NCBI GenBank assembly: GCA_001603905.1
Contig: LVAE01000015.1
Span: forward strand, 29,622 to 93,621
DNA from: Fibrobacterales bacterium Fibro_02
GTDB lineage: Bacteria; Fibrobacterota; Fibrobacteria; Fibrobacterales; Fibrobacteraceae
DNA length: 64,000 nucleotides
Direction: 5' to 3'
Every line of letters starts with the position of its first letter. Within the stretch, counting starts at the first letter, position 1. The notes under the pieces were generated by a model. That model was not told the DNA's origin. It made no database searches and saw only the letters and a program-made list of their open reading frames with translations. Shown piece after piece: positions 49,525 to 58,212 of this stretch. The position numbers and the translations under genes are program-made.

Positions 49525-51539
49525 TGAAGTGCAAGTCCCTCCTTTTACTGATGTCGCTTGCGGCCGCTACGTATGCCGCTCAAATTAAGGATGTACGCTT
49601 TGTCTGCGATGCCAAGGGATGCCAGACGGTATTCGCCTTTGCATCCGATAAGGATTTGCCGTCTTTCTACCAGAAGTTCGATGCGTCTGCCAAGAAGCTG
49701 ACTGTCGGTTTCTCGGGAACCTCCTTTGCCCTTGGCGAAGGCGACTTTGATGTCGATGCCGACTCCAAGTTCATCAAGTCCGTCCGTGTCGTTAAGGATA
49801 CCTATAAGGGCTCTGCCTTCCTGAAGTTCGAAATGACGGTGGGCGCCTCGATTTCTACGGACAAGAATGAGATTGCTCTGGACAAGTCCAATTTCTTGAT
49901 CAAGTTCAAGAACAAGGGCGGTAAGTCCTGGACGCTTTCCAAGCTGTTTGCTGATCGCAAGAAGCAGGCGGACAAGCTCGCTCTCGAAGAGAAGAAGGTC
50001 GCCGAGAAAAAGGCCGCTGAAGAAAAGAAAGCTGCTGAAAAGGCTGCCCTCGAAGAAAAGAAGCGTCTAGCCGAAGAGAAGAAGGCTGCCGAGAAGAAGG
50101 CTCTTGAAGAAAAGAAAGCCGCTCAGAAGGCTGCCGCCGAAGAAAAGAAGCGCCTAGCCGAAGAGAAGAAGGCCGCCCAGAAGGCTGCCGCTGAAGAAAA
50201 GAAGCGTCTGGCCGAAGAGAAGAAGGCTGCCGAAAAGGCCGCCCTCGAAGAGAAAAGGCGCCTAGCTGAAGAGAAGAAGGCTGCCGAGAAGAAGGCTCTC
50301 GAAGAAAAGAAAGCCGCTGAAAAGGCCGCCCTCGAAGAGAAGAAGCGCTTGGCCGAAGAAAAGAAGGCTGCCGAAAAGGCTGCTCGCGAACAGGAAAAAC
50401 TGTTGGCCGAACAGCAAAAGCAGCTGGATAAGGCCATCAACGAAGGCGGAAAGATTTCTGCTCTTCTCCCGAACCTGAAGGAAATGTCGGTTCTTGTCGG
50501 CTCCGGTATGGAACAGTTCCGCCTGGTGGCTGACAGCCCGATCGACATTCGCAATGTCTCTGGCCCCGACAAGAACAATGTAATTACGGTTGGCCTTGCT
50601 GGTCCCCAGAAGTCTCCGCTGTTCAGGATTGGTTCGGGTTCCTTGGTGAAGTCTGTCACTTGGGGTGCGAACGGCATTAAGATCCAGCTGAAGACGGCGG
50701 TGAAGCCAGTGATGCTGGTGCAGGACGGTGTGCTGGTCCTGCAGGTTGCAGAAAATGCGATCAACAAGGATGGCCTGATTTCCTGGTGCGCCCGTCCGGA
50801 CGGAATCTTTATCCGCGACTGGATGAGGGCTGTCGAAGAAAAGCCTGACTTTGACGTGTTCGTCAAGCGCATGGAAAAGGATAGCAAGAAGATTATTTCG
50901 GGCTCGCAGACATTCCATCTGCGTCCTGTGCTGCGTGAACTCATTGTGGTGGCCGACGAAATTGAATTCTACGCCGCTCCCAATGAAAATTCTCAGGTTC
51001 TGCAGCGTCTCGTGTTCGGTGACCGCCTGGTTAGCCTCGACCTTACGGGGCTTTACCGCAAGGTGCAATATGGCAACCGCGTGGGTTATGTGAACCGCCG
51101 TTCTGTGGGATTCTACGATGAATTGACCTCGGTGCAGGCGGAACGTCTGAAACAGGTCGATCTGGATCGTGGAACAAACCTCACTGCCAATACGGGTGCT
51201 ATCACGAGCCAGCTGGATGGACTCTACGAAGACAAGGTGACTTACAGCTCTTTCGGCCGTCGTGATCCGTTTGTCGAAGTCAAGGGTCTTGTTGAAGAAG
51301 GTATCAACATTAACCAGGTGGAACTGGTCGGTATCATTTGGGAATCCGATGTGCCGATGGCAATCCTGGTCGATACGAAGAATCCGTCGATTTCCTACAC
51401 GCTTAAGGAAGACGACAAGATTCTTAATGGAAAGGTCTTAAAAATTACTCAAACTGACGTCCTCTTCCTGATTCAGGAATTCGGGGTGAGCCGTCGCTAC
51501 ACCATGGGTCTTCCCGATAAATTTGGGGGTCAAAAGTGA
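49521..51539 (+). CDS. PilP-like fusion: AMIN domains + Lys/Ala/Glu helix + SH3 + PilP
   Basis: The 672-residue exported protein occupies the pilP position. It has a signal peptide (to AAATYA-A) and an AMIN-like beta domain (about 20-130). A charged Ala/Glu/Lys repeat follows (about 146-306), with units such as LEEKKRLAEEKKAAEK that should form a long single helix. A second AMIN-like domain (about 325-410) and a bacterial SH3 (about 478-531, EFYAAPNENSQVLQRL) come next. A PilP domain ends it (about 575-666, FGRRDPFVEVKG, VELVGIIWESDVPMAILVD). Ordinary PilP is a 170-residue lipoprotein, and AMIN domains normally sit on PilQ. I infer that they were moved here to reach the peptidoglycan and secretin. 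Confidence 0.85.
   Translation: MMKCKSLLLLMSLAAATYAAQIKDVRFVCDAKGCQTVFAFASDKDLPSFYQKFDASAKKLTVGFSGTSFALGEGDFDVDADSKFIKSVRVVKDTYKGSAFLKFEMTVGASISTDKNEIALDKSNFLIKFKNKGGKSWTLSKLFADRKKQADKLALEEKKVAEKKAAEEKKAAEKAALEEKKRLAEEKKAAEKKALEEKKAAQKAAAEEKKRLAEEKKAAQKAAAEEKKRLAEEKKAAEKAALEEKRRLAEEKKAAEKKALEEKKAAEKAALEEKKRLAEEKKAAEKAAREQEKLLAEQQKQLDKAINEGGKISALLPNLKEMSVLVGSGMEQFRLVADSPIDIRNVSGPDKNNVITVGLAGPQKSPLFRIGSGSLVKSVTWGANGIKIQLKTAVKPVMLVQDGVLVLQVAENAINKDGLISWCARPDGIFIRDWMRAVEEKPDFDVFVKRMEKDSKKIISGSQTFHLRPVLRELIVVADEIEFYAAPNENSQVLQRLVFGDRLVSLDLTGLYRKVQYGNRVGYVNRRSVGFYDELTSVQAERLKQVDLDRGTNLTANTGAITSQLDGLYEDKVTYSSFGRRDPFVEVKGLVEEGININQVELVGIIWESDVPMAILVDTKNPSISYTLKEDDKILNGKVLKITQTDVLFLIQEFGVSRRYTMGLPDKFGGQK
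49960..50440 (+). repeat. In-frame tandem repeat encoding the KAE-rich helix
   Basis: Imperfect 30-36-nt units (GAAGAAAAGAAG and GCCGAAGAGAAGAAGGCT variants) repeat about ten times. Copy number could vary between strains by slippage. Confidence 0.8.
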
Positions 51540-53065
51540 AAAATATGACAAAAATACTGACTGTTCTTCTCTTGGCGGTAGGTATATCTATCGCCGCTCC
51601 CGCCGAAGGTTCGGTGAAAGCCCCCAATACGAAACTGTATGATTTCAGTTTTGTCGATATGAGTTTCGATGCCGTGTTCAACTCGGTTTCCAAGGTGGCT
51701 CAGATCGACATTATCCTTGCTCCCGAAGTCAAGGGTAAGACGAGCCTGAATATTACCAAGAAGACTTGGCAAGAAGCCTTGGACATCGTCTGCGGCATGA
51801 ACGACCTGACCTGGGTTGTCGAAGACAAGTATATCATGATCCAGAGGTCCAGCACCTACCAGGCCAAGCAGAAGAAGATTGCGGATGAAGAAGCGCAGGC
51901 CGAGCAGAACGCTCCGCTCGTGCGTAAGAATTTCCCCATCCGTCATGCGAAGGCCGATGAACTGGTGAAGGTCCTTGAGAGCATGAAGTCGAACCGTGGC
52001 CGCATTACCACGGTCGAAAGAACCAACTCCATTATCGTTTACGATACCGAAGGTAAGATCGAACAGATGGAAAAGGCCCTGACGGAACTCGACGTTGAAA
52101 CCTTGCAGATCATGATTACGGCAAAGCTCGTGGTCGTGAGTAGCGAAAAGTCCCGTGAACTTGGTGTGGACTGGGCCCTGCGTTCCGGTTCTACGGCCCT
52201 TTCTCCGGGATCCATTACCGATGCGAATGGTCTTAGCGGTGGTGGAGTGGGTGCGACCCGTACAAGCATGGGCGCTCATTCGTTGCCGTCTCGTAGCTTG
52301 AATGCCGTGGGTGCAACGGCCGACAATCCGGCTCCGACTGCTATTACGGCTAGCCTCTTGGATAACAACCTCCAGATCGCGATTGCAAACATTATGAGTG
52401 ACGCTGCTACGGAAGTGCTCGCTTCTCCGCAGGTCTCGACTCTCGACAATACCGAAGCCGTTGTCTATATGGGTGACAAGATTTCTATCCGCGTGATTGA
52501 CGATAGTGGTGAATCTTCGACGCAGCTTGTGGAGGCGGGTATCAAGCTGACCGTGACTCCGCATGTGTCCGGCGACAACCGCATCTTGCTGGATCTCCAT
52601 CCGCAGAACGATTCCTACGGTTACGATACGCAGGGACAGGTGGTTATCAGTACGCAGGAAGCTAAGACCAAGGTGGTCGTGGCTGATGGCGAAACGGTCG
52701 TGATCGGTGGTCTGACCCGTAACGAAAATACCCAGAGCGAAACGGGCGTGCCATTCCTCAAGGATATTCCGCTGCTCGGCAACCTCTTCAAGTATACGAG
52801 AAACCAGGTCGAAAAGCGTGACCTGATTATCTTCGTCACTCCGCGTATCATCCGTAACTACATCGGTGACGTGGAACTTTCCGAACCTTCTATGGCCACT
52901 CCGGAACTGGTTGAAAAGGAACCTCCTGCAACGGGTAAGCTTCCTTCTGACCAGAAGGCAGCTCCTGCCGCCAAGCCGGCTCCGCAGGCCGCTCCGGCTG
53001 CAAAGTCCGCTCCTGCCAAGGCTCCGGCTGCACCGGAAGTTGAAGAAGTGGAAGATTGGAACTAG
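51536..53065 (+). CDS. pilQ: Type IV pilus secretin PilQ (short form)
   Basis: Outer-membrane secretin through which the pilus passes. The 509 residues comprise a signal peptide (to SIA-A), an STN/N0 domain (FSFVDMSFDAVFNSVSKVA, VKGKTSLNITKKTW), an N1 domain (FPIRHAKADELVKVLESMK) and the secretin barrel (EVLASPQVSTLDNTEAVVYMG, VVIGGLTRNENTQSETGVPFLKDIPLLGNLFK, DLIIFVTPRII). The tail is Ala/Pro/Lys-rich. The AMIN domains usual in PilQ are missing and occur in the upstream fusion gene. Start GTG 51536 overlaps that gene by 4 nt and has GGGGG six bases before it. Confidence 0.92.
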   Translation: MKNMTKILTVLLLAVGISIAAPAEGSVKAPNTKLYDFSFVDMSFDAVFNSVSKVAQIDIILAPEVKGKTSLNITKKTWQEALDIVCGMNDLTWVVEDKYIMIQRSSTYQAKQKKIADEEAQAEQNAPLVRKNFPIRHAKADELVKVLESMKSNRGRITTVERTNSIIVYDTEGKIEQMEKALTELDVETLQIMITAKLVVVSSEKSRELGVDWALRSGSTALSPGSITDANGLSGGGVGATRTSMGAHSLPSRSLNAVGATADNPAPTAITASLLDNNLQIAIANIMSDAATEVLASPQVSTLDNTEAVVYMGDKISIRVIDDSGESSTQLVEAGIKLTVTPHVSGDNRILLDLHPQNDSYGYDTQGQVVISTQEAKTKVVVADGETVVIGGLTRNENTQSETGVPFLKDIPLLGNLFKYTRNQVEKRDLIIFVTPRIIRNYIGDVELSEPSMATPELVEKEPPATGKLPSDQKAAPAAKPAPQAAPAAKSAPAKAPAAPEVEEVEDWN

Positions 53066-53088
53066 TTTAAATCCTACTTAAAAAGAAA

Positions 53089-53119
53089 TCTCCCCGGAGC
53101 GATAGCTTCGGGGATTTTC
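53089..53119 (+). terminator. pil operon intrinsic terminator
   Basis: A stem of CCCCGGAGC / GCTTCGGGG with loop GATA, flanked by AATCT and GATTTTCTT. Confidence 0.8.
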
Positions 53120-53173
53120 TTATAGGAAAAAAGTTCTGCGGTCGAGCGCCTCGGTTAATAGTCCAACGAAGGA

Positions 53174-54142
53174 TTATCTCACGACGAGGGCGGCGAGGGC
53201 GAGTTCTTGGCTCGTGACGGTCCAGCTGGAACTCTTGAATTCGTAGTTGAGGTCTGCAAGGCGGCGAATGACGCGGCAAAGGAGCGGCTTGCCCCAGCGG
53301 CGGCAACATTCGGGGGCGTTGCCCTGCTTGCAGAATAGGAAGTAGTTCTTGCCAAGTGCCTTGGCGGCTTCTTCGGCGCCCATCTTCGGAGAAAGCATCA
53401 TGAAGTTGAGCAGGTCAACCGCATGGCTGTAAAGGGCATTCACGATAGCAATGGCGTCGGTATTCTTGTTGCCGTAGAGGATTTCGTGAAGCTTGCGCAC
53501 GTAACCGACGGAATCGCGCATCCCGAAGAAATTCAGGATCTCGTAAGGCGGGATTTCGCGACGGGGCGTAATCATCGTCTTGACGAGGTCGTAGGTGATG
53601 CTTGCGCTGTCGGGGGCGTAGATGAGGGCCTTGCCAACTTCTTCGCAGACGAGCTTGGTGTCGGTACCGAGGGCGTCGGCTAGGTACTGGCTGGCGGCCG
53701 GCTCAATCGGCTTTCCGAAGAACTTGGGAATCTGCGATGAAATCCATTCCTGCATTTTGTACTGCTTGGGTTCTTCGTACTTGGCGACTGTTCCCACCTT
53801 CTGGAGAACCTTGTAGAGTTCCGAGTTGGCCTTGAGTTCGTCAAAGTCCAGCAGCAGTTTGCAGTCGGGGGCGTTTTTCAGCCAGCTGGCGAGCGCCTTG
53901 GTGTCGTCCGCCTTCATCTCGTTCGCCTTTCGGACGACCACCGCCTGTTCCGGTGCGAACATCGAAACGGTGCCGCAGCTTTCCATGATGAGGTTCGCTA
54001 CGGAAGGAATGTTGATATCGGTAGCATACACGACCTGTTTGGCAAACGGGTCGTTGATGTTGTCTCCAAGGGCCTCGGACAGGAACTTGTCGATGTGCTT
54101 GTCCTTGGAGAACTGGTCCTTACCGATAAGGGCGACAATCAT
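53174..54142 (-). CDS. holA: DNA polymerase III delta subunit (HolA-like)
   Basis: The 322-residue protein has the weakly conserved layout of clamp-loader delta: an N-terminal GKDQFSKDKHIDKFL (binding-energy strand-helix), a mid region with DCKLLLDFDELKANSELYKVL, and the helical C-terminus with PPYEILNFFGMRDSVGYVRKLHEIL and NFMMLSPKMGAEEAAKAL. It opens the beta clamp within the replicative clamp loader. It lies 3 nt downstream of greA on the same strand, so they form an operon. Confidence 0.78.
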   Translation of the reverse strand: MIVALIGKDQFSKDKHIDKFLSEALGDNINDPFAKQVVYATDINIPSVANLIMESCGTVSMFAPEQAVVVRKANEMKADDTKALASWLKNAPDCKLLLDFDELKANSELYKVLQKVGTVAKYEEPKQYKMQEWISSQIPKFFGKPIEPAASQYLADALGTDTKLVCEEVGKALIYAPDSASITYDLVKTMITPRREIPPYEILNFFGMRDSVGYVRKLHEILYGNKNTDAIAIVNALYSHAVDLLNFMMLSPKMGAEEAAKALGKNYFLFCKQGNAPECCRRWGKPLLCRVIRRLADLNYEFKSSSWTVTSQELALAALVVR

Positions 54143-54145
54143 AGA

Positions 54146-54610
54146 TTACTTGAAGTCGACGATCTCGAAACGGTTCTTTCCCTTGGGGGTCACGACTTCG
54201 ACAATATCGCCCTTCTTCTTGCCCATGAAAGCGGAACCCATGGGGCTCTTGAAGCTGATCTTGCCGTTCATCGGATCAACGCCTTCGGGGCTCACCAGCT
54301 GATAGACGACTTCTTTCTTGGTGGCGAGATTCTTGGCGGTGACGGTGGCACCAAAGCGGACGGTGTCGGAGTTAGCGTCAAATTCTACGATAATTGCGTT
54401 GGAAATCTGGTCTTCCAGCTTGGGAATTTCCAGGTCAATGTGAGCCAGCATTTCCTTGGCGGCATGGTATTCGGCGTTTTCGCTCAGGTCGCCTTGCTTG
54501 CGGGCTTCTTCCATTTCATCGACAACGCGGGGACGTTCGATCTTCTTGAGGAAGGTGTAACGTTCAACCAGCTTGTCGTAAGTTTCTTTAGTACAGGGTG
54601 TTTTAGCCAT
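54146..54610 (-). CDS. greA: Transcription elongation factor GreA
   Basis: The 154-residue protein rescues backtracked RNA polymerase. The catalytic tip reads GDLSENAEYHAAKE, with the acidic pair D and E intact in the N-terminal coiled coil. The C-terminal domain carries SPEGVDPMNGKISFKSPMGSAFMGKKKGDIVEV. AAGG precedes the ATG. It is divergent from argJ and upstream of holA. Confidence 0.95.
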   Translation of the reverse strand: MAKTPCTKETYDKLVERYTFLKKIERPRVVDEMEEARKQGDLSENAEYHAAKEMLAHIDLEIPKLEDQISNAIIVEFDANSDTVRFGATVTAKNLATKKEVVYQLVSPEGVDPMNGKISFKSPMGSAFMGKKKGDIVEVVTPKGKNRFEIVDFK

Positions 54611-54653
54611 GACCTTAAATTAGAATTTTTTTGTGGGGGAGAATCGGCAGGTG

Positions 54654-54681
54654 TTCAACATAGTCGCTTTTTTGCTATAAT
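54654..54681 (+). promoter_or_regulatory. argJ promoter (TTCAAC-16-TATAAT)
   Basis: TTCAAC at 54654-54659 and TATAAT at 54676-54681, followed by a leader of about 25 nt with AGGAG before the ATG at 54711. Confidence 0.65.
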
Positions 54682-54710
54682 TTAAGATGTAGAAAACAAT
54701 AGGAGATTCT

Positions 54711-55928
54711 ATGTACACTGTATTGGAAAAAGGCGGCGTCTGCTCCCCGAAGGGTTTCACCGCGTCTGGAATTTGCGCAGGTATCAAGGCCAGCGGCAAT
54801 GCCGACATGGCGCTCTTGAAGAGTGAAAAGGCGGCTCGTTGCTTTGCCGTGTTTACAACGAACAAGGTGAAGGCTGCTCCGGTGCTTTACGACAAGGCTG
54901 CACTCGAACATGCACACTTTGCTTCTGCCGTGGTGGTGAATAGCGGTAATGCTAACGCCTGTACCGGCGAACAGGGCCTCCGCGATGCAGAACGTATGGC
55001 TGCCCTCACCGAAGAAGCCCTGAAGCTTACTCCGAAGAGCGTTCTCGTCTGCAGCACCGGCGTGATTGGTCACCTGATGCCGATGGACAAGATCGAAGCC
55101 GGTATTCCGAAACTGGTCGAAAAGCTCCGTGCCGATGCTTCCGAAGAATTTGGTCGTGCCATCCTGACGACTGACCTTGCGCTCAAGAGCCATGCCGTTG
55201 AAATCCAGACCGAAAAGGGTGTGGTGACTATTGGTGGCGCCTGCAAGGGTTCGGGCATGATTCACCCGAATATGGCGACGATGCTTGCCTTCATTACGAC
55301 TGACCTCGCTCTCCCGATTGATTTCTTTGCTGAATTCCGCGCCGACATCGCTGACTCGTTCAACGCGATTACGGTTGACGGTGATACGAGTACGAACGAT
55401 ACCTGCATCCTGCTTGCAAACGGCATGAGCGGCGTCAAGTACGAAGACCTGACTCTCACCGAACAGGGAGAATTCCGCGCTGCACTGATGCTTGTGATGA
55501 AGGAACTCGCAAAGGATATCGTTCGCGACGGTGAAGGTGCAACCAAGCTCATTGAACTTTGCATCGAAAAGGCCGAAAGCCACGAAGAGGCTTTGCGCAT
55601 GGCTCGCTTCATTGGTACGTCGAACTTGGCCAAGTGCGCTATGTTCGGCGAAGATCCGAACTGGGGCCGCATCTTGAGCAGTGCAGGCAGCAGCGGCTGT
55701 AACATGGTTGCCGAACATACGGACCTTTTCTTTGGCGATGTGCAGGTGCTGTCTAACGGCCGCCCGGTGCAGCTCAATGAAGAACAGACGAAGGCTCTGC
55801 ATGCGGTAGTCCGCCAGCGTGAATACAAGGTAACGCTCGTGCTGAACATCGGACATGCGAGCGCAAGCGCATTCACTTGCGACTTGAGCTATGACTACGT
55901 GAAGATTAATGCAGAGTATACAACGTAA
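54711..55928 (+). CDS. argJ: Glutamate N-acetyltransferase / amino-acid acetyltransferase ArgJ
   Basis: The 405-residue protein moves acetyl from N-acetylornithine to glutamate in cyclic arginine synthesis. It is made as a precursor that cleaves itself before the nucleophile Thr, here in KGSGMIHPNMATML. Other family signs are VVVNSGNANACTG, CSTGVIGHLMP, DGDTSTNDT and DPNWGRI. AGGAG lies before the ATG. Whether it is mono- or bifunctional cannot be told. No other arg genes are nearby. Confidence 0.95.
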   Translation: MYTVLEKGGVCSPKGFTASGICAGIKASGNADMALLKSEKAARCFAVFTTNKVKAAPVLYDKAALEHAHFASAVVVNSGNANACTGEQGLRDAERMAALTEEALKLTPKSVLVCSTGVIGHLMPMDKIEAGIPKLVEKLRADASEEFGRAILTTDLALKSHAVEIQTEKGVVTIGGACKGSGMIHPNMATMLAFITTDLALPIDFFAEFRADIADSFNAITVDGDTSTNDTCILLANGMSGVKYEDLTLTEQGEFRAALMLVMKELAKDIVRDGEGATKLIELCIEKAESHEEALRMARFIGTSNLAKCAMFGEDPNWGRILSSAGSSGCNMVAEHTDLFFGDVQVLSNGRPVQLNEEQTKALHAVVRQREYKVTLVLNIGHASASAFTCDLSYDYVKINAEYTT

Positions 55929-55965
55929 TAAGACCGAGCTGGCTAAACTCAACAGAATCCTATGA

Positions 55966-55996
55966 AAAAACTCCTCGGTATTGCCGAGGAGTTTTT
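55966..55996. terminator. Terminator between argJ and convergent FISUMP gene
   Basis: A 13-bp stem (AAAAACTCCTCGG / CCGAGGAGTTTTT) with loop TATTG. Bidirectional. Confidence 0.85.
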
Positions 55997-56021
55997 CTGT
56001 ATACAAATCGATGCTTACGGG

Positions 56022-56960
56022 CTAGTCTTTCAAGCAGCGCAGGCTGGCACCGTGTTCGGGATTGAACTTCTCGAACTTGGCGATGTCCTTGTCGTGGAAG
56101 AATACGAGAACTTCGCCTTCGGCGGTCCAGAAGTAAGCCTTCTGGCCAGCGCCTTCGAGCTTGCGTTCCTTGAGGGGAACGTCACTGTTGGCGAAGTGTC
56201 CGCCACCTGCCTTGGCGCCGAATCCGAGTTCATCCTTACCGTTGCCGTAGTTGTTGGTGCCCTTGATGGGATCCCAGCCGTAACCGGCCTTGAGGACAAT
56301 GCCGACGGGCTTGCTGGTACCGGCATAGGTAAGCAGCACTTCCCACTCGTCCTTGGTGGGCATATGGAATCCGTCGAGGCAGGCCTTCTTGGCATTTTCA
56401 AAATTGTAGAGGCGGCCCCAATGGTTACACTGGGCGCAGAGTGAACCCGCGGCTGTCGCGTAGTTCATGTTTTCTGCAGTCCAGAGTTGCGTGCCGATAC
56501 GGATCCATTCGTAGGCATAGCCGTCGCGCGGGTCCTTGTAGCTGCCGCTAGTAGCAGGTTCGCCGTTTTCGTCGAAGTATTCGCCGAATTCAACTTGCTT
56601 GTTCTGCTTGTATGCAGCTTTCGAGGCGACCTTGCCGTTCTTGTGGTAACGGGTGACGAGGCCTTCGATATAACCATCGGCGTAGTTGTATTCTGCTTCG
56701 ACGGTTCCGTCTTCGTAGTATTCCTTGACGATTCCTTCGCGGCGGTCGTTCACATAGTTCGCTTCGCGCTTGATGTTGCCGTTTTCGTAGAATTCCTTTT
56801 CGGGGCCTTCCTTCTTGTCCTTGACATAGGTGGACTGGATTCGAATCTTGCCGCTCGGGTATTCCTCGGTGCGAACATCTTCGCAGGCGGAGAAGAACAG
56901 GGCGGTAACGAGACTCCCGGCGATAAACGCTGGATGAATAAGGTTGCTTAATTTGTTCAT
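56022..56960 (-). CDS. MORN-repeat + FISUMP lipoprotein
   Basis: The 312-residue lipoprotein has lipobox FSAC. Residues about 30-140 contain MORN-variant repeats (EEYPSGKIRIQ, EFYENGNIKREANY, EYYEDGTVEAEYNY, RYHKNGKVASKAAY, EYFDENGEPATSG). The FISUMP domain follows (KDPRDGYAYEWIRIGTQLWTAENMNY, CNHWGRLYNFENAKKAC, GFHMPTKDEWEVLL, AYFWTA, SLRCLKD). The repeats probably form an elongated beta stalk that presents the FISUMP domain outside. AGGAATAG precedes the ATG. Function of the family unknown. It lies downstream of the GH8 gene on the same strand, 42 nt away, possibly co-transcribed. Confidence 0.85.
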   Translation of the reverse strand: MNKLSNLIHPAFIAGSLVTALFFSACEDVRTEEYPSGKIRIQSTYVKDKKEGPEKEFYENGNIKREANYVNDRREGIVKEYYEDGTVEAEYNYADGYIEGLVTRYHKNGKVASKAAYKQNKQVEFGEYFDENGEPATSGSYKDPRDGYAYEWIRIGTQLWTAENMNYATAAGSLCAQCNHWGRLYNFENAKKACLDGFHMPTKDEWEVLLTYAGTSKPVGIVLKAGYGWDPIKGTNNYGNGKDELGFGAKAGGGHFANSDVPLKERKLEGAGQKAYFWTAEGEVLVFFHDKDIAKFEKFNPEHGASLRCLKD

Positions 56961-57002
56961 CTTCTATTCCTTTTTTTGTCCCAAAACTCCAACCGATGAT
57001 TG

Positions 57003-58115
57003 TTAAAAACGAATCTTTCCAGCCGTAGCCAAAAGGCCGATTAAGTAGAGCATGCCGTCGTAGTAGCGCCAGAATCGGTAAGGGACGGAAAGCGCTGCGA
57101 GATCTTTCACGAACGGCTTGATGAGCGGGTCTCCTTCGGGAAGAACCTGCGTGGCCGCTGCGTTCATGGCGATGACTCCCGGCGTGGCATTGCGGCCAGG
57201 GCGCGGGAAGTCGCTTCCGTCAACGGCGTAGTCGGCAAGGTAGGGGCGGCGGCTTTCGAAGAAGAACAGGAGGCGTTCGCAGATATTCTTTTCGCACTCG
57301 TGTCCGTGGAACAGGGCGTAGTCCAGGCTCAAGTTCATGGCCACGCGCCAGGCATCTCCGCTGAAGCATCCGCTTTCGGGATACCAGGGGGTGGGGCGCG
57401 GGGTGCCGTCGTATTCGGAGTATTCGCTGCAGAGGCCTGTTACGGGGTGAGCTGCTTTTTGCAGGTATTCGAGGCTCTTGTCTGCTGTCGTTAGCCATCT
57501 TTCGTCGCCGGTGGCTTCGGCAAAGGCTCGGTAGAAGGCAATCGTGTTGTAGCTCGGGTCGGTAAAATCGTTGCCGAGAACAGGGGAGAATTTGACAAGG
57601 TTGTTTTCGGGGTCTATGATAGGACCGACAATGCCGTTGTTCGGCTTGTTGCGTAGCCAGTTGATAAGGCCGATAGCTTCGTCCTTGAGGTCCGGTCGAT
57701 TGAACTTTTCGGCGGCAATCAGGAGTGCCATGGCGAAGTATTCCTCGCCGTCGGGGGCTGCACCTGGGTCCATCTTGCTAAAGTCGGTCGTGGAAACTTG
57801 CCAGGCAAAGTAGCCTACGTGCGGACCGTCATCATTGCGGAGGTAACGCTTTGAGAAGTTCCACAACTTGTCGAACTGGCGCTCGTGGCCCGTGAGGGCA
57901 GTGATATACATTCCATAGCTCATGCCTTCGGAGCGGATGTCGTCATGGCCGATATCGATGATATAGCTCATGTCCTCAGATGCGTCGAAGCAAACTCGTT
58001 CGTTGATAGGATCGCCTTCGAAGAGCTTGCTATAGGCGTTTTGTATAAGTTGAGCTGCAAAACTGGGGCCGTAGCCGGCCTCGACAAACATATCGCGCGG
58101 TGTATATCTCTGCAT
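57003..58115 (-). CDS. GH8 reducing-end xylose-releasing exo-oligoxylanase
   Basis: The 370-residue protein has no signal peptide, so it is cytoplasmic. It carries the Rex-type GH8 motifs: DIRSEGMSYGMYI (acid Glu in SEGMSYG), GYFAWQVS, APDGEEYFAMALL, FTDPSYNTIAFYRAFAEATGD, and a Cys-Phe-Ser-Gly-Asp-Ala-Trp-Arg segment (CFSGDAWRVAMN) around the base Asp. It should remove xylose from the reducing end of imported xylo-oligomers, complementing the secreted GH11 enzyme in this window. AAGGAAC precedes the ATG. A general GH8 endoglucanase is less likely given the match to Rex-type sequence. Confidence 0.87.
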   Translation of the reverse strand: MQRYTPRDMFVEAGYGPSFAAQLIQNAYSKLFEGDPINERVCFDASEDMSYIIDIGHDDIRSEGMSYGMYITALTGHERQFDKLWNFSKRYLRNDDGPHVGYFAWQVSTTDFSKMDPGAAPDGEEYFAMALLIAAEKFNRPDLKDEAIGLINWLRNKPNNGIVGPIIDPENNLVKFSPVLGNDFTDPSYNTIAFYRAFAEATGDERWLTTADKSLEYLQKAAHPVTGLCSEYSEYDGTPRPTPWYPESGCFSGDAWRVAMNLSLDYALFHGHECEKNICERLLFFFESRRPYLADYAVDGSDFPRPGRNATPGVIAMNAAATQVLPEGDPLIKPFVKDLAALSVPYRFWRYYDGMLYLIGLLATAGKIRF

Positions 58116-58212
58116 GGTGTTCCTTCTTTCGAATCTCCCAATACAACCTTGTTTTAAAATAAATAATTTGTATCTTGATAAGAGAATGAACTAAAAAAAC
58201 AGAGAGGTATTT

